In this document: in pieces, positions 1-7,156 of the stretch
Numbering within the stretch: the first letter of the stretch is position 1
How the letters are laid out: each line of letters opens with the position of its first letter
NCBI GenBank assembly: GCA_035295165.1
Contig: DATGJN010000115.1
Span: forward strand, 1 to 64,000
DNA length: 64,000 nucleotides
Reading direction: 5' to 3'
From: a bacterium
GTDB taxonomy: Bacteria > Sysuimicrobiota > Sysuimicrobiia > Sysuimicrobiales > Segetimicrobiaceae
The notes under the pieces: generated by a model
The model's input: only the letters and a program-made list of their open reading frames with translations
What the model was told of the DNA's origin: nothing
Database searches by the model: none
Program-made: the position numbers and the translations under genes

Positions 1-51
1 GCGTTGCATGAGCATGAGCCGATGATGGCGAACGCTGTCCTCGAGGGTCAC
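1..51 (-). CDS. 5' end of a gene cut by the window edge; possible IS481-type helper/transposase start
   Basis: Reading leftwards from a GTG at 49-51 gives 17 codons, beginning MTLEDSVRHHRLMLMQR, that run off the window. A strong ribosome site (AAGGAGGGAG) lies 7-9 bases upstream, so a real start is likely. The first residues resemble the N-terminus of helix-turn-helix proteins at the start of IS481/integrase-core transposases, but 17 residues are too few to be sure. The right-hand flank to about 180 holds no other gene. Confidence 0.35.
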   Translation of the reverse strand, partial: MTLEDSVRHHRLMLMQR

Positions 52-176
52 GTCCGTCTCCCTCCTTCCGAAACCCGCCAGGTCTCGGTTGGAGTATTCG
101 GAGGTTGGACTGTGACCCTCTTGCTGTCACGGGAGGTACCCCTCCAAGTGTCAACACTACATCCAATCAGTACAGT

Positions 177-773
177 CTAGTGACCTCGGACGAGCCTCGT
201 CTTGACCTGCTCAAACTCCGCGTCCGTCAACACGCCCTCGTCTCGGACCCGTGCGAGCTCGGCGAGCTGCGCCGCAAGGTCGCCGGGCGGCTCGGGACCC
301 GGCGCGACCTGGGTACCACGTACCTTGTCCACGATGATCGCCGCGACGCGCTGCATGTAGGGCTTCCGCCGTGGGCCGAAGCTGACCCCGTTCTCGTCGT
401 TGTTGAACTTGAACGATGTCGCATCGGCGGGACGCGGCAGTCCGGTGGTGACCACCTTGAGGTGCCCGCCGAGCAACGCGAGCCGCAGGTCCACGGCCGC
501 GATGCGCGAGTACGGGATCGACCGCGCGCGCACGCCGAACAGTCCGGCGCCGGTGACGAACCCGGCTTTGAGGATGAGGACGCGGCGGTCGGTTACGACC
601 AGGGCCTCCCCCGTGGACGTGCGGGCGGCCGTCTCGACGAGCTCGCCGTCCTGAAGGGTGCCCGCAAGCCCCTTGCCGAGATTGCCTGGCAGCGGTTCGA
701 CGAGCTCATCCGGCGGGTGCTCGGCGGGCACGGTCGCGGCGCGCTCGGATCCCTGCTGGTCGTCCGCGGACAT
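177..773 (-). CDS. PH-like domain protein with C-terminal SHOCT motif
   Basis: A protein of about 198 residues. The middle has the pattern of bacterial pleckstrin-homology domains (bPH_2): a VVTDRRVLILKAG strand pair, then SIPYSRIAAVDLR and a later SFKFNNDENG strand. The last 35 residues (LAELARVRDEGVLTDAEFEQVKTRLV) are a classic SHOCT helix pair, which often ends such proteins and is thought to mediate oligomerisation. There is no signal peptide or membrane segment. I chose the ATG at 773, which starts MSADDQQ, because the upstream 21 residues are unlike the family; the ribosome site there is weak. Function is unknown. The gene is divergent from the dioxygenase/esterase pair at 1164. Confidence 0.72.
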   Translation of the reverse strand: MSADDQQGSERAATVPAEHPPDELVEPLPGNLGKGLAGTLQDGELVETAARTSTGEALVVTDRRVLILKAGFVTGAGLFGVRARSIPYSRIAAVDLRLALLGGHLKVVTTGLPRPADATSFKFNNDENGVSFGPRRKPYMQRVAAIIVDKVRGTQVAPGPEPPGDLAAQLAELARVRDEGVLTDAEFEQVKTRLVRGH

Positions 774-1163
774 CGACGCGATGCACCTCGTATGGTCGAA
801 GACGGTCGAGATACAAACGGCGACACACTCTGGCACTGGGGGGCATTCGACGCGACACCAAGGGGTCCTACGATCGGGAAACGACGGCGGCTGCCGTCGG
901 TCCGGAGGTCGAGCGCCGCGCCTTGTTTTGCGAACGCTTCCACGCTATCATGGCCACAACGCGTCCGAGGCACGCTTCCTCTCGGGCCTGCGTTGCTGGG
1001 GCTGGCGCGTTGGCCGCAGCGTCCGTGCCGCGGGCGATCCCCGGTCGAGACCGAATCACCGGGTTCACCGAGGGAGCCGCGCTCGGGGCGACCCCGCACA
1101 CGCAGGACGACGCTCGGCCACCCCGTACCGGCGTCGAGGCACTCACTCGGGGAGGATGCGACG
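774..1163. other. 390-base intergenic region between divergent genes
   Basis: GC-rich spacer between the divergent PH/SHOCT gene and the dioxygenase gene. Open frames here lack ribosome sites and family resemblance. It must carry promoters for both sides, but I see no convincing -35/-10 pair. Confidence 0.5.
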
Positions 1164-2240
1164 ATGAGCATTGAGGGCCTGCACCACATCACGCTCATTT
1201 GTTCCGACGCCCAGCGCACCGTGGATTTCTACACCCGGGTGCTCGGGCTCCGCTTCATCAAGAAGACGGTGAATTTCGATGATCCGCGGAGCTACCATCT
1301 GTATTTCGGCGATGGACGGGGGCGGCCGGGCTCTGTCGTGACGTTCTTTGTATGGCAGGGAGCCTCCAGGGGGGCTCCGGGGATTGGAGGAACGCATCAC
1401 TTCGCGCTCACGGTTGCGGACTATGACGGCTTGTTGCGATGGAAGCGGCGGTTGACCGATCTCGGGCTCTCGGTCAAGGGCCCACTCGACCGTCGGTATT
1501 TCACATCGATCTATTTCAACGACCCGGACGGAACGATCATTGAGATCGCCACCCTCGGGCCCGGCTGGACCGTGGACGAGGCAGCAGATCGCCTCGGGAC
1601 CGACCATCGTGACCCACCGGCGGAGCTCATCGCAAGCAACCGGGACGCCGCGCGCATCCTGGCCGAAACCTGGGCCGAGCCCGTGCCCGAGATCACGGCG
1701 GACATGGCGCTTCGGCGAGGCATGCATCATATCACCGCGATCGGCACGAACATCGAGCGCACCCACGCGTTCTTTGGCGAACAGCTCGGAATGCGGCGCG
1801 TCAAGATGACGGCGAACTTCGACGATCCTCGCTCGGCCCACTGGTACTGGGGAGTCGGAGACGGTCGGCCGGGCACTGTGGTCACCTATTTTGAGCGAGA
1901 CCCGCGCCTCGAACGACGGGCGCAGATGGGGGCCGGCCAGACTCACCACTTTGCGCTCACCGTCGCCGACGACGCGACCCAAGCCGCGTGGCGCGAGACA
2001 CTCATCGGGGCGGGGTTGCGTGTCTCGCCCGTAATGGATCGGATTTACTTCAAGAGCATCTACACGAACGACCCAGACGGGCACATCGTCGAGCTCGCGA
2101 CAGCCGGTCCCGGGTTCGAGGTCGACGAAGCGCCGGCCGATCTGGGGCACCGGCTGACGCTGCCACCATGGCTGGAGGCGAATCGACGGGAGCTCGAGCG
2201 GACGCTGGCCCCGCTTACGACCCCTCGATGGGACGGTTGA
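1164..2240 (+). CDS. mhqO: ring-cleaving dioxygenase, two-domain VOC protein (MhqO/MhqA type)
   Basis: A 358-residue protein with two tandem glyoxalase/VOC modules of the same design. Module 1 (about 5-150) starts GLHHITLICSD and module 2 (about 190-330) starts GMHHITAIGTN. Each also has a THHFALTV strand and a late ND-PDG-xIxE(I/L)A metal-site strand. Proteins of this layout are iron-dependent ring-cleaving dioxygenases that remove hydroquinone-type aromatics, as in the Bacillus mhq operons. The start at 1164 has GGGGAGGAT about 8 bases upstream; the open frame extends far upstream but that part is not VOC-like. The stop is 3 bases before an MhqD-like hydrolase, so the two form an operon. 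The true substrate is not known. Confidence 0.85.
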   Translation: MSIEGLHHITLICSDAQRTVDFYTRVLGLRFIKKTVNFDDPRSYHLYFGDGRGRPGSVVTFFVWQGASRGAPGIGGTHHFALTVADYDGLLRWKRRLTDLGLSVKGPLDRRYFTSIYFNDPDGTIIEIATLGPGWTVDEAADRLGTDHRDPPAELIASNRDAARILAETWAEPVPEITADMALRRGMHHITAIGTNIERTHAFFGEQLGMRRVKMTANFDDPRSAHWYWGVGDGRPGTVVTYFERDPRLERRAQMGAGQTHHFALTVADDATQAAWRETLIGAGLRVSPVMDRIYFKSIYTNDPDGHIVELATAGPGFEVDEAPADLGHRLTLPPWLEANRRELERTLAPLTTPRWDG

Positions 2241-2243
2241 CGA

Positions 2244-2906
2244 GTGTCGAATTCACCGAGGCGGCCTCAGGACCCTCACCACAGGTCTCCGGTGTTCGCT
2301 GCCGGTGAATCACTCAGCGCCGCGCGGGCGGCCATGGTGATGGTGCACGGGCGGGGCGCGACGGCGGAGAGCATCCTCACGCTCGCCGATGCCCTCAACC
2401 AGGACGGGTTTGCCTACATGGCGCCGCAGGCAGCCGGGGGGACGTGGTACCCCAACAGTTTCCTCGCCCCCATCGCGAGCAACGAGCCGTGGCTCACCTC
2501 GGCGCTGGCGGTGGTGGGGAACGTGTGTGATCGCGTCACCGCATCCGGTCTAACGCCGGAGCGCACGATCCTCTTGGGCTTCTCGCAGGGCGCCTGCCTT
2601 GTGCTGGAGTTCGCGGCGCGCCGCGCGCGACGGTACGGCGGGGTCGTTGGGTTGAGCGGTGGACTGATCGGCCCCGACGGCACACCGCGTGACTATCCGG
2701 GTTCGCTCGATGGCACCCCGGTGTTTCTCGGGTGCAGCGATGCCGATGCTCACATTCCCAAAGCGCGGGTCCTGCACACTGCCGCCGTCCTTCGGCGACT
2801 CGGAGGGAGCGTGGCGGACAGACTCTACCCAGGGATGGGGCACACCGTGAACGAGGATGAGCTCGAGGTTGCTCGCGGAATGATGAGGGCGCTGCGCGTC
2901 ACGTAG
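2244..2906 (+). CDS. mhqD: alpha/beta hydrolase, phospholipase/carboxylesterase family (MhqD-like)
   Basis: A 220-residue cytoplasmic hydrolase starting at GTG 2244, three bases after the dioxygenase stop. It shows the oxyanion-hole strand MVHGRGAT (34-40), the nucleophile elbow GFSQGA with Ser114, a probable acid Asp168 in the CSDADAHIP segment and His200 in PGMGHT, a complete Ser-Asp-His triad. The family includes the esterases paired with ring-cleaving dioxygenases in mhq operons, and the adjacent MhqO-like gene supports a joint role in handling quinones or their cleavage products. No signal peptide. The exact ester or thioester substrate cannot be read from sequence. Confidence 0.83.
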   Translation: MSNSPRRPQDPHHRSPVFAAGESLSAARAAMVMVHGRGATAESILTLADALNQDGFAYMAPQAAGGTWYPNSFLAPIASNEPWLTSALAVVGNVCDRVTASGLTPERTILLGFSQGACLVLEFAARRARRYGGVVGLSGGLIGPDGTPRDYPGSLDGTPVFLGCSDADAHIPKARVLHTAAVLRRLGGSVADRLYPGMGHTVNEDELEVARGMMRALRVT

Positions 2907-3038
2907 GGGACGTCATCCACGGTTCGTCGTTCAAACACCAGCACGCCGCGCCTCATCTTGCCTCCCACGTGATCGCCTCTTCGACGAAGCGTCGGCGGCG
3001 TTGCACTGCCGACGCGGCGGTTCGGGAGTCGTCGCCCT

Positions 3039-3066
3039 TGGACAAGGGGAGGGTCTGTGGTACATT
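3039..3066 (+). promoter_or_regulatory. candidate sigma70-type promoter for tRNA-Arg
   Basis: TGGACA (5 of 6 matches to TTGACA), a 16-base spacer and TACATT (4 of 6 matches to TATAAT). The tRNA begins 85 bases downstream. This is the only plausible pair in the 245-base gap after the hydrolase gene. Confidence 0.4.
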
Positions 3067-3151
3067 CTGCTATGGGAACCTGCGGGGTATGTTGACGCCA
3101 GGTAAGGAACCTACGCTGGCCCCAGGACCGTTCACTTCGGCGATTTTTTGC

Positions 3152-3227
3152 GCGCCCGTAGCTCAGGGGATAGAGCGGCTGCCTTCTAAGCAGCGGGTCG
3201 GGAGTTCAAATCTCCCCGGGCGCTCCA
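3152..3227 (+). tRNA. tRNA-Arg (anticodon TCT)
   Basis: A full cloverleaf. The acceptor arms GCGCCCG/CGGGCGC pair perfectly, the D-arm is GCTC...GAGC, the anticodon stem is GCTGC/GCAGC with loop CTTCTAA (anticodon TCT at 3185-3187), and the T-arm is GGGAG TTCAAAT CTCCC. The discriminator is T and the 3' CCA is encoded. It reads AGA codons, which are rare in such GC-rich DNA. tRNA 3' ends are common integration sites, and accessory-looking DNA follows directly. Confidence 0.97.
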
Positions 3228-3265
3228 AACCTTATACAGTAAGCCCTAGCGATGAGGCGAGGGTG

Positions 3266-3497
3266 ATGAGAGAGGCGGAAAAAGCAGCCGGACTCAGTAT
3301 CGTAGTCAGCCGAAGTCGAATGGCTCCTCCGATTACGCGGCGGCACCGGCTACCACGTGATTCGCACCGTCGTGGAACTCGACGCGGTGTTTGCGGAATC
3401 CGCCGCGCCGTCCTCAGTGTCCCTGTACGTGAGAGAAGACCTTCTCGATGAAACGCGGCATCGCTGGGAGGCGATGACACACAAGCGCAAGCACTAG
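3266..3497 (+). pseudogene. decayed or frameshifted small gene downstream of tRNA-Arg
   Basis: The frame 3306-3497 is open and protein-like (EVEWLLRLRGGTGYHVIRTV, later SLYVREDLLDETRHRW) but begins right after a stop. A separate frame beginning at ATG 3266 (MREAEKAAGLSIVVS) runs into the same region and would join it after one base shift. No family recognised. The position just 3' of a tRNA fits the remains of an integrated element. It could also be a short gene starting at GTG 3357. Confidence 0.35.
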
Positions 3498-3524
3498 TTC
3501 GCGCTGAAGAGATGCGATGACCAG

Positions 3525-3830
3525 TTATCTGATGGGGCGCCCGCGCCGGACTCCTTGGGCTCGCTTCGCAAACGCCCCGCCAGAGAGATGGATGCGCTTT
3601 AGCCGCGCCACCTCCCTGCGCAACGCACTCTCTGCAAAGTCTGATAGCATCAGTCTATCTGGCGGTCCCGACAGCGCAACGACCACGTCTCGCACTTCGT
3701 TGATCAGTTCTGCCGAAAGATGAAAGGTCACTCTGACTTTCTGCCCACGGCGCTCATCTGATGGTATGAGTCGCCCGGATGCCGTGACTACTTCCTTGGT
3801 GTTCGCCGTACGCTTCCTACCCCGGGCCAA
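3525..3830 (-). CDS. small basic protein, ribbon-helix-helix-like DNA-binding candidate
   Basis: 101 residues, strongly basic at both ends (MARGRKRTAN... and ...GVRRGRPIR). The centre reads KVRVTFHLSAELINEVRDV, which looks like the strand plus first helix of a ribbon-helix-helix (CopG/Arc/ParG-type) domain, followed by a second helix (LSDFAESALRREVARLKR). Such proteins act as dimers on operator or centromere DNA and are common on mobile elements. It faces away from the STAS cluster, and its upstream region overlaps the 3895 promoter region, so cross-regulation is possible. Assignment is from pattern only. Confidence 0.6.
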   Translation of the reverse strand: MARGRKRTANTKEVVTASGRLIPSDERRGQKVRVTFHLSAELINEVRDVVVALSGPPDRLMLSDFAESALRREVARLKRIHLSGGAFAKRAQGVRRGRPIR

Positions 3831-3894
3831 GAAGTATCACCACCCCGACGCCTCTGTTCCGTACATATCCCCAAATCTATAACATAGAGCCCCC

Positions 3895-3924
3895 TTGACA
3901 AAAATCGGGTCACGAAGGTATTCT
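3895..3924 (+). promoter_or_regulatory. sigma70-type promoter for the STAS cluster
   Basis: A perfect -35 (TTGACA, 3895-3900), an 18-base spacer and TATTCT (3919-3924; 4 of 6 matches). Transcription would start near 3931, inside the 9-bp tandem repeat and about 100 bases before the STAS start codon. It is one of the clearest vegetative promoters in the window. Confidence 0.65.
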
Positions 3925-3967
3925 TTATTTGCTTTATTTGCTTTATTTGCTTTATTTGCTTTACTTG
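3923..3967 (+). repeat. 9-bp tandem repeat (CTTTATTTG), five copies
   Basis: Four exact copies of CTTTATTTG and a fifth with one change (CTTTACTTG), 45 bases in all, very AT-rich against its surroundings. The array overlaps the end of the -10 box and the expected transcription start. Gain or loss of a unit would alter the initial transcribed region, so it may tune or switch expression of the cluster at 4031. Read from TTG 3895 it would also encode a repeated Leu-Phe-Ala signal-like segment. Confidence 0.9.
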
Positions 3968-4030
3968 CTTTCGGCTGCACGCCGAAGCGGGTCACCTCGC
4001 TAGGGGGGAGAACTCTAGGGGGGGAGGCCG

Positions 4031-4426
4031 ATGAGTCCGGGGCAAGAGGCCACGGGCGACAACAATACAGATGCGCGCAATATCCTCGATTGCCGCCTCG
4101 AAGAACGCCACGGCGCAACAGTCGTGCATGTCTCCGGTGAGGCCGACCTGGGCGCACACGATGTCCTGGGTGACGCGTTGGCCGTTGCCTTTGACTTGGG
4201 CAAGCCCGTTATCCTACACTTCCACGACTTAACCTACGTCGACAGTAAGGGCATCAGCCTCTTGCTTCGGTGCCAACAACGCGCCGTCACGGCGAGCCTC
4301 CGTTTGGTCATCGCGAATCCGTCACGCATCGTGCGTCGCGTTCTGGACACCCTAGAACTCGATGAGGTGCTCCCCGTCTTTTCGAGTGTCGAAGTTGCGT
4401 TGCAAGTGGTGGACGGGAGGCGCTGA
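4031..4426 (+). CDS. STAS-domain anti-sigma factor antagonist
   Basis: 131 residues, nearly all one STAS domain: a VVHVSGEADLGAHD strand-helix, then HFHDLTYVDSKGISLLLRC containing the phosphorylation-type motif DSKG, with Ser72 as the expected phospho-acceptor. Family members bind an anti-sigma kinase when unphosphorylated and so release a sigma factor. No RsbW-like kinase lies in this window, so the partner is elsewhere. The ATG follows a G-rich ribosome site; two near-copies of CTAGGGGGGAG stand at 4000-4010 and 4015-4026. It leads a four-gene run with DUF2582, a small protein and a second STAS protein. Confidence 0.85.
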   Translation: MSPGQEATGDNNTDARNILDCRLEERHGATVVHVSGEADLGAHDVLGDALAVAFDLGKPVILHFHDLTYVDSKGISLLLRCQQRAVTASLRLVIANPSRIVRRVLDTLELDEVLPVFSSVEVALQVVDGRR

Positions 4427-4431
4427 ATACT

Positions 4432-4680
4432 ATGGGGCCGACCAAGGGTGCGCCCGCTGCATCGCCAGAGACAATGACCGTGCATGCCATCGGCGCGGCG
4501 GCGGGCAAGATTTGGCACGTTCTGCACCAGCACGGCGGGCACGTTCGTCTGACGAACGTGCGGCGTGAGGTAGCGATGCCCGAATCTCTTGTCTATATGG
4601 CTCTAGGTTGGCTCGCGCGAGAAGGAAAGTTGGACCTGCGGCAGCAGGGCCGCGTGATCTACGTCGGACTCAAACCGTAG
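4432..4680 (+). CDS. winged-helix protein, DUF2582 type
   Basis: 82 residues; 5 bases after the STAS gene. From residue about 20 it matches the small winged-helix DUF2582 pattern: IGAAAGKIWHVLHQHG, a recognition-helix region ending ESLVYMALGWLAREGKL and a final strand wing (RVIYVGL). Such proteins are thought to bind nucleic acid or partner proteins. The ATG at 4474 (MTVHAIG) is an alternative start that would lose only a disordered leader. Placement between two STAS genes suggests co-regulation with that switch. Confidence 0.8.
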   Translation: MGPTKGAPAASPETMTVHAIGAAAGKIWHVLHQHGGHVRLTNVRREVAMPESLVYMALGWLAREGKLDLRQQGRVIYVGLKP

Positions 4681-4708
4681 ACGCTTCGAGATCGGAAGAA
4701 GGTGCGCG

Positions 4709-4912
4709 ATGGTCCGAATGCTCCTTGAGAACTGGGACCGGTTTGGGAGGAACGCCAGATGGATTGACCCGGACACGGGACAGCGGTACGTGCGCCTCCA
4801 CATTGGCAATAGCGAGACGTGGGAAGAGGTGGAAATCATCCGGCCTGACCGGCGCGTTGCGTTGCCACCTTCACTCGGGGAGGTGAACCGTGGGCTACGC
4901 ACTCTATCGTAA
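4709..4912 (+). CDS. small hypothetical protein in the STAS operon
   Basis: 67 residues, not recognised. It has a purine-rich ribosome site (GAAGAAGGTG) before ATG 4709 and overlaps the next gene by 23 bases, as in a coupled operon. The sequence alternates charged and aromatic residues (WIDPDTGQRYVRLHIGN, TWEEVEIIRP) and looks like a compact beta-rich domain. No signal peptide or cysteines. Confidence 0.5.
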   Translation: MVRMLLENWDRFGRNARWIDPDTGQRYVRLHIGNSETWEEVEIIRPDRRVALPPSLGEVNRGLRTLS

Positions 4913-5528
4913 GGGACGGATCGTCGAGGAGCATGAGGCCTGTACGCGCTGCAAGGGCGTTGGCGCGGTACGCGGCGGCACCGGCCCGGCGGGAGTGATG
5001 CTTTGTCCACAATGCGGCGGCACCGGCATGGAACCCGCCCCGCTGATGGATTCGGCCCTGTGGCCCCAGGAGGATACGATGGCGGTCCGGGCCGATGATC
5101 GTCTCGACGGCAAGTCCGACGCGTTCCTTCAATGCCGATACACTCGACGCAACGGGGCGAGCATCGTCCGAGCATCCGGAGAGATCGACCTGAATAACGT
5201 TCACCTCGTCGAAGAGATGCTGGGCCGCGCTCTCAGCGATAGCCGGACCGTCGTCGTGGACCTTGCGGAGACCTCCTACATGGACAGCACCGGCCTCAAC
5301 ATGCTAGTGCGGGTACACGAACAGGCGGCGCGGCGTCACACGACGATGGCCGTGGTCGTTACGTCGCGGAGCTTGTCGCGAATTTTCTCAGTCTTGTCCC
5401 TGCAAAACGTGTTTCGCATCTTCCAGTCAGTAGATGCGGCGTTGCAGGCATTGTCGCACCCGGCTGGCCCGACGCGTTCATCCCCTCGTGGACCGGAGGC
5501 CGACATCTCCATCGGGGGCCGAGACTAG
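4890..5528 (+). CDS. zinc-finger-like segment fused to a STAS domain, with a possible internal start
   Basis: From GTG 4890 (ribosome site GGGGAGGTG) the 212-residue product has two CxxC knuckles, C18-x2-C21 with KGVG and C39-x2-C42 with GGTG, in the style of a half DnaJ zinc finger, followed by a STAS domain (about 80-185) with SYMDSTGLNML, putative phospho-Ser133. ATG 5079 (codon 64) has its own good ribosome site (CCAGGAGG), so a second, STAS-only product of 149 residues is likely. The tail after 190 is Pro/Ser/Arg-rich. The fusion is unusual; whether the long form, the short form or both are made needs protein data. Confidence 0.72.
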   Translation: MGYALYRKGRIVEEHEACTRCKGVGAVRGGTGPAGVMLCPQCGGTGMEPAPLMDSALWPQEDTMAVRADDRLDGKSDAFLQCRYTRRNGASIVRASGEIDLNNVHLVEEMLGRALSDSRTVVVDLAETSYMDSTGLNMLVRVHEQAARRHTTMAVVVTSRSLSRIFSVLSLQNVFRIFQSVDAALQALSHPAGPTRSSPRGPEADISIGGRD

Positions 5529-6028
5529 ACCTTGTAGCGGTTCGGAGCCTACCCTCCTTTGCGAACGAGGCGAGTCCGCGGCAAGGGGGGGATCGTGACA
5601 CAGACTAGGGACTACCCCGCATGAAAGGTGCGTTTTGCACGCCTGCGTGCGCCCCTTCGTAACAGGGCCGTACCCCCGGTCTTGTGGAGACTTGCTGACA
5701 ACACGGGAGTGACAGGACCAGGGAAGAGGCGACACGGTGAATCGGGGCCAAGATCACCTGCCCCTCCGGGTGAACTCACGCCGCGAGCAGGATAGGTTAT
5801 TCGCCCGATGGCGGAGGAAGAGTCTCGCAGGTTATCATTAATTTTAAGATAAATTTCCGGCAGCTTCAGTATCACCTTCGGGAGACGAAGCGGAGCTGCT
5901 CTGCTAGGCAAGGCCGGGCCATCGCGACGCGTACCCGGTGAGTGTAGCGCAGAAACGGGCTGGTTTGGCATGGGAAACGACTTCGCCGGACCGACCCAGA
6001 TGACGGGCGTGGTTGGTAGGTGATGGCC
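5529..6028. other. 500-base gap with an AT-rich patch
   Basis: No supported gene. Around 5830-5860 there is an AT-rich stretch (TTATCATTAATTTTAAGATA) that stands out from the background and may be a promoter region for the CBM48 gene. I looked for a riboswitch core and recognised none. Confidence 0.45.
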
Positions 6029-6319
6029 ATGGCTACGTTGGTGCCGCATCAAGTGCTTCGGGAAGTGACATTCACGCTGGACCGGCGGCACGCCGACAAT
6101 GTTAGGTCGGTTGTGCTCGTTGGATCGTTCAACCGCTGGGACTCGTCGGTGCATCGGTTGCGACGCGACCCCGACGGTGCATGGAGTATCTCCGTGGCCC
6201 TCGCGCAGGGGCGATACCGGTACGTTTTTGTCGTCGATGGCATCCCGCGCAACGATCCTACGGAGGATGATCGGGAACTAGCCGACGGAGAATCGTATTC
6301 CGTGCGCATTGTCCGGTAA
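6029..6319 (+). CDS. stand-alone CBM48/isoamylase-N-type glycogen-binding domain protein
   Basis: About 96 residues forming one early-set domain. It shows the hallmark VVLVGSFNRWDS (the loop and tryptophan that contact glucan), then a DPDGAWSISVAL strand pair, a RYRYVFVVDG strand and a charged tail (DPTEDDRELADG). CBM48 domains normally precede branching or debranching enzymes or act as AMPK-beta-like adaptors; here there is no catalytic domain. Several starts are possible (6020 GTG, 6023, 6029); 6029 has the best spacing from GTAGGTG. Flanked by long gene-poor DNA, so its partner is unknown. Confidence 0.75.
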   Translation: MATLVPHQVLREVTFTLDRRHADNVRSVVLVGSFNRWDSSVHRLRRDPDGAWSISVALAQGRYRYVFVVDGIPRNDPTEDDRELADGESYSVRIVR

Positions 6320-7156
6320 TGGAAGACCCGGGGTTTGCATCGGGACGCCGCCATCTCACAAGCCTAAAACCGAAGCCGGGAAGATGGCGGGCGGCTTCGG
6401 CAGTATCGCGTTCATCGGTGCCCGCGTTTACTATCTGCAACGTGCAACGCGATCTCGGTCGGGGTAATTGGATTCTTCAAAGCACTGTTGTGGTGTGCAA
6501 TGGTGATGTACTGGATGCTTGACCTTCTGAAGATGTGACAAGAGAGGCTCCACCAACTGCTAGTGCGGCGGCTGAAACAGCGAACCCGGGAGTCGCGTCG
6601 GTCCTGAAGCATGAACTCTAAGACGCCAGAGTGAATGTTGCTGGCCTTGCCGTGCGCGGATACCGACGACTCCGGTATCTAGGCCCCTGCGACTGTAGCA
6701 TCATTGACCCAAGGCATAGTAGCAAGACGAGGTTTGTGTTTGTGAAGTGTAGCCGCGTCGCGATAAGTGAGTACCAAAGCAAGCTCCTATGCAAGCGTCA
6801 TAAAGAGGCCTTGCAACGGTGCCGCCCGGCACCCTGCCCGGCGCTCACACTCCGGGCGGCCCTCATGCCGGCCGCGGCTAAGTAATCCGGGCTCCTTCGC
6901 GCAGGGCCCTTGAGGCCGCAATGGCTGGGATGATGAACAGTGCTGATCGCTCAACGATCACTCAGCGCCCCGAGAGGTAGTCAGCGTCTTCTGTCTCTTC
7001 GTCCGTGGTCGTAAACGGACCCACTTCCTACTTCCCCGGGAAGCGTGTCGCCCGACCGGTAGGGGACAATCGGTCTATCTTACTCCCAGAGGACCGGAAG
7101 CAACTGTCCGCGTCGGAGTCATCCCGTCGGCTTGGGCGCCGATACCCTCGCGGCGT
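6320..7156. other. 837-base gene-poor region
   Basis: No supported gene. An open frame at 6631-6885 has a GTG start but codon usage unlike the neighbours, no clear ribosome site and no family resemblance. A 9-bp inverted repeat (GCCGCCCGG at 6821-6829, CCGGGCGGC at 6852-6860) is present without a T-run. Lower GC and lack of coding signal suggest degraded accessory DNA. Confidence 0.5.

Noticed and set aside
3837-4157. Minus-strand frame with a Lys-Ala-Asn repeat
   Set aside because: The repeat is only the 9-bp DNA array read backwards; the rest is low-quality coding and overlaps the STAS gene start.
6631-6885. 84-residue open frame
   Set aside because: GTG start without a ribosome site, codon use unlike neighbours, and no resemblance to any family; probably chance in gene-poor DNA.
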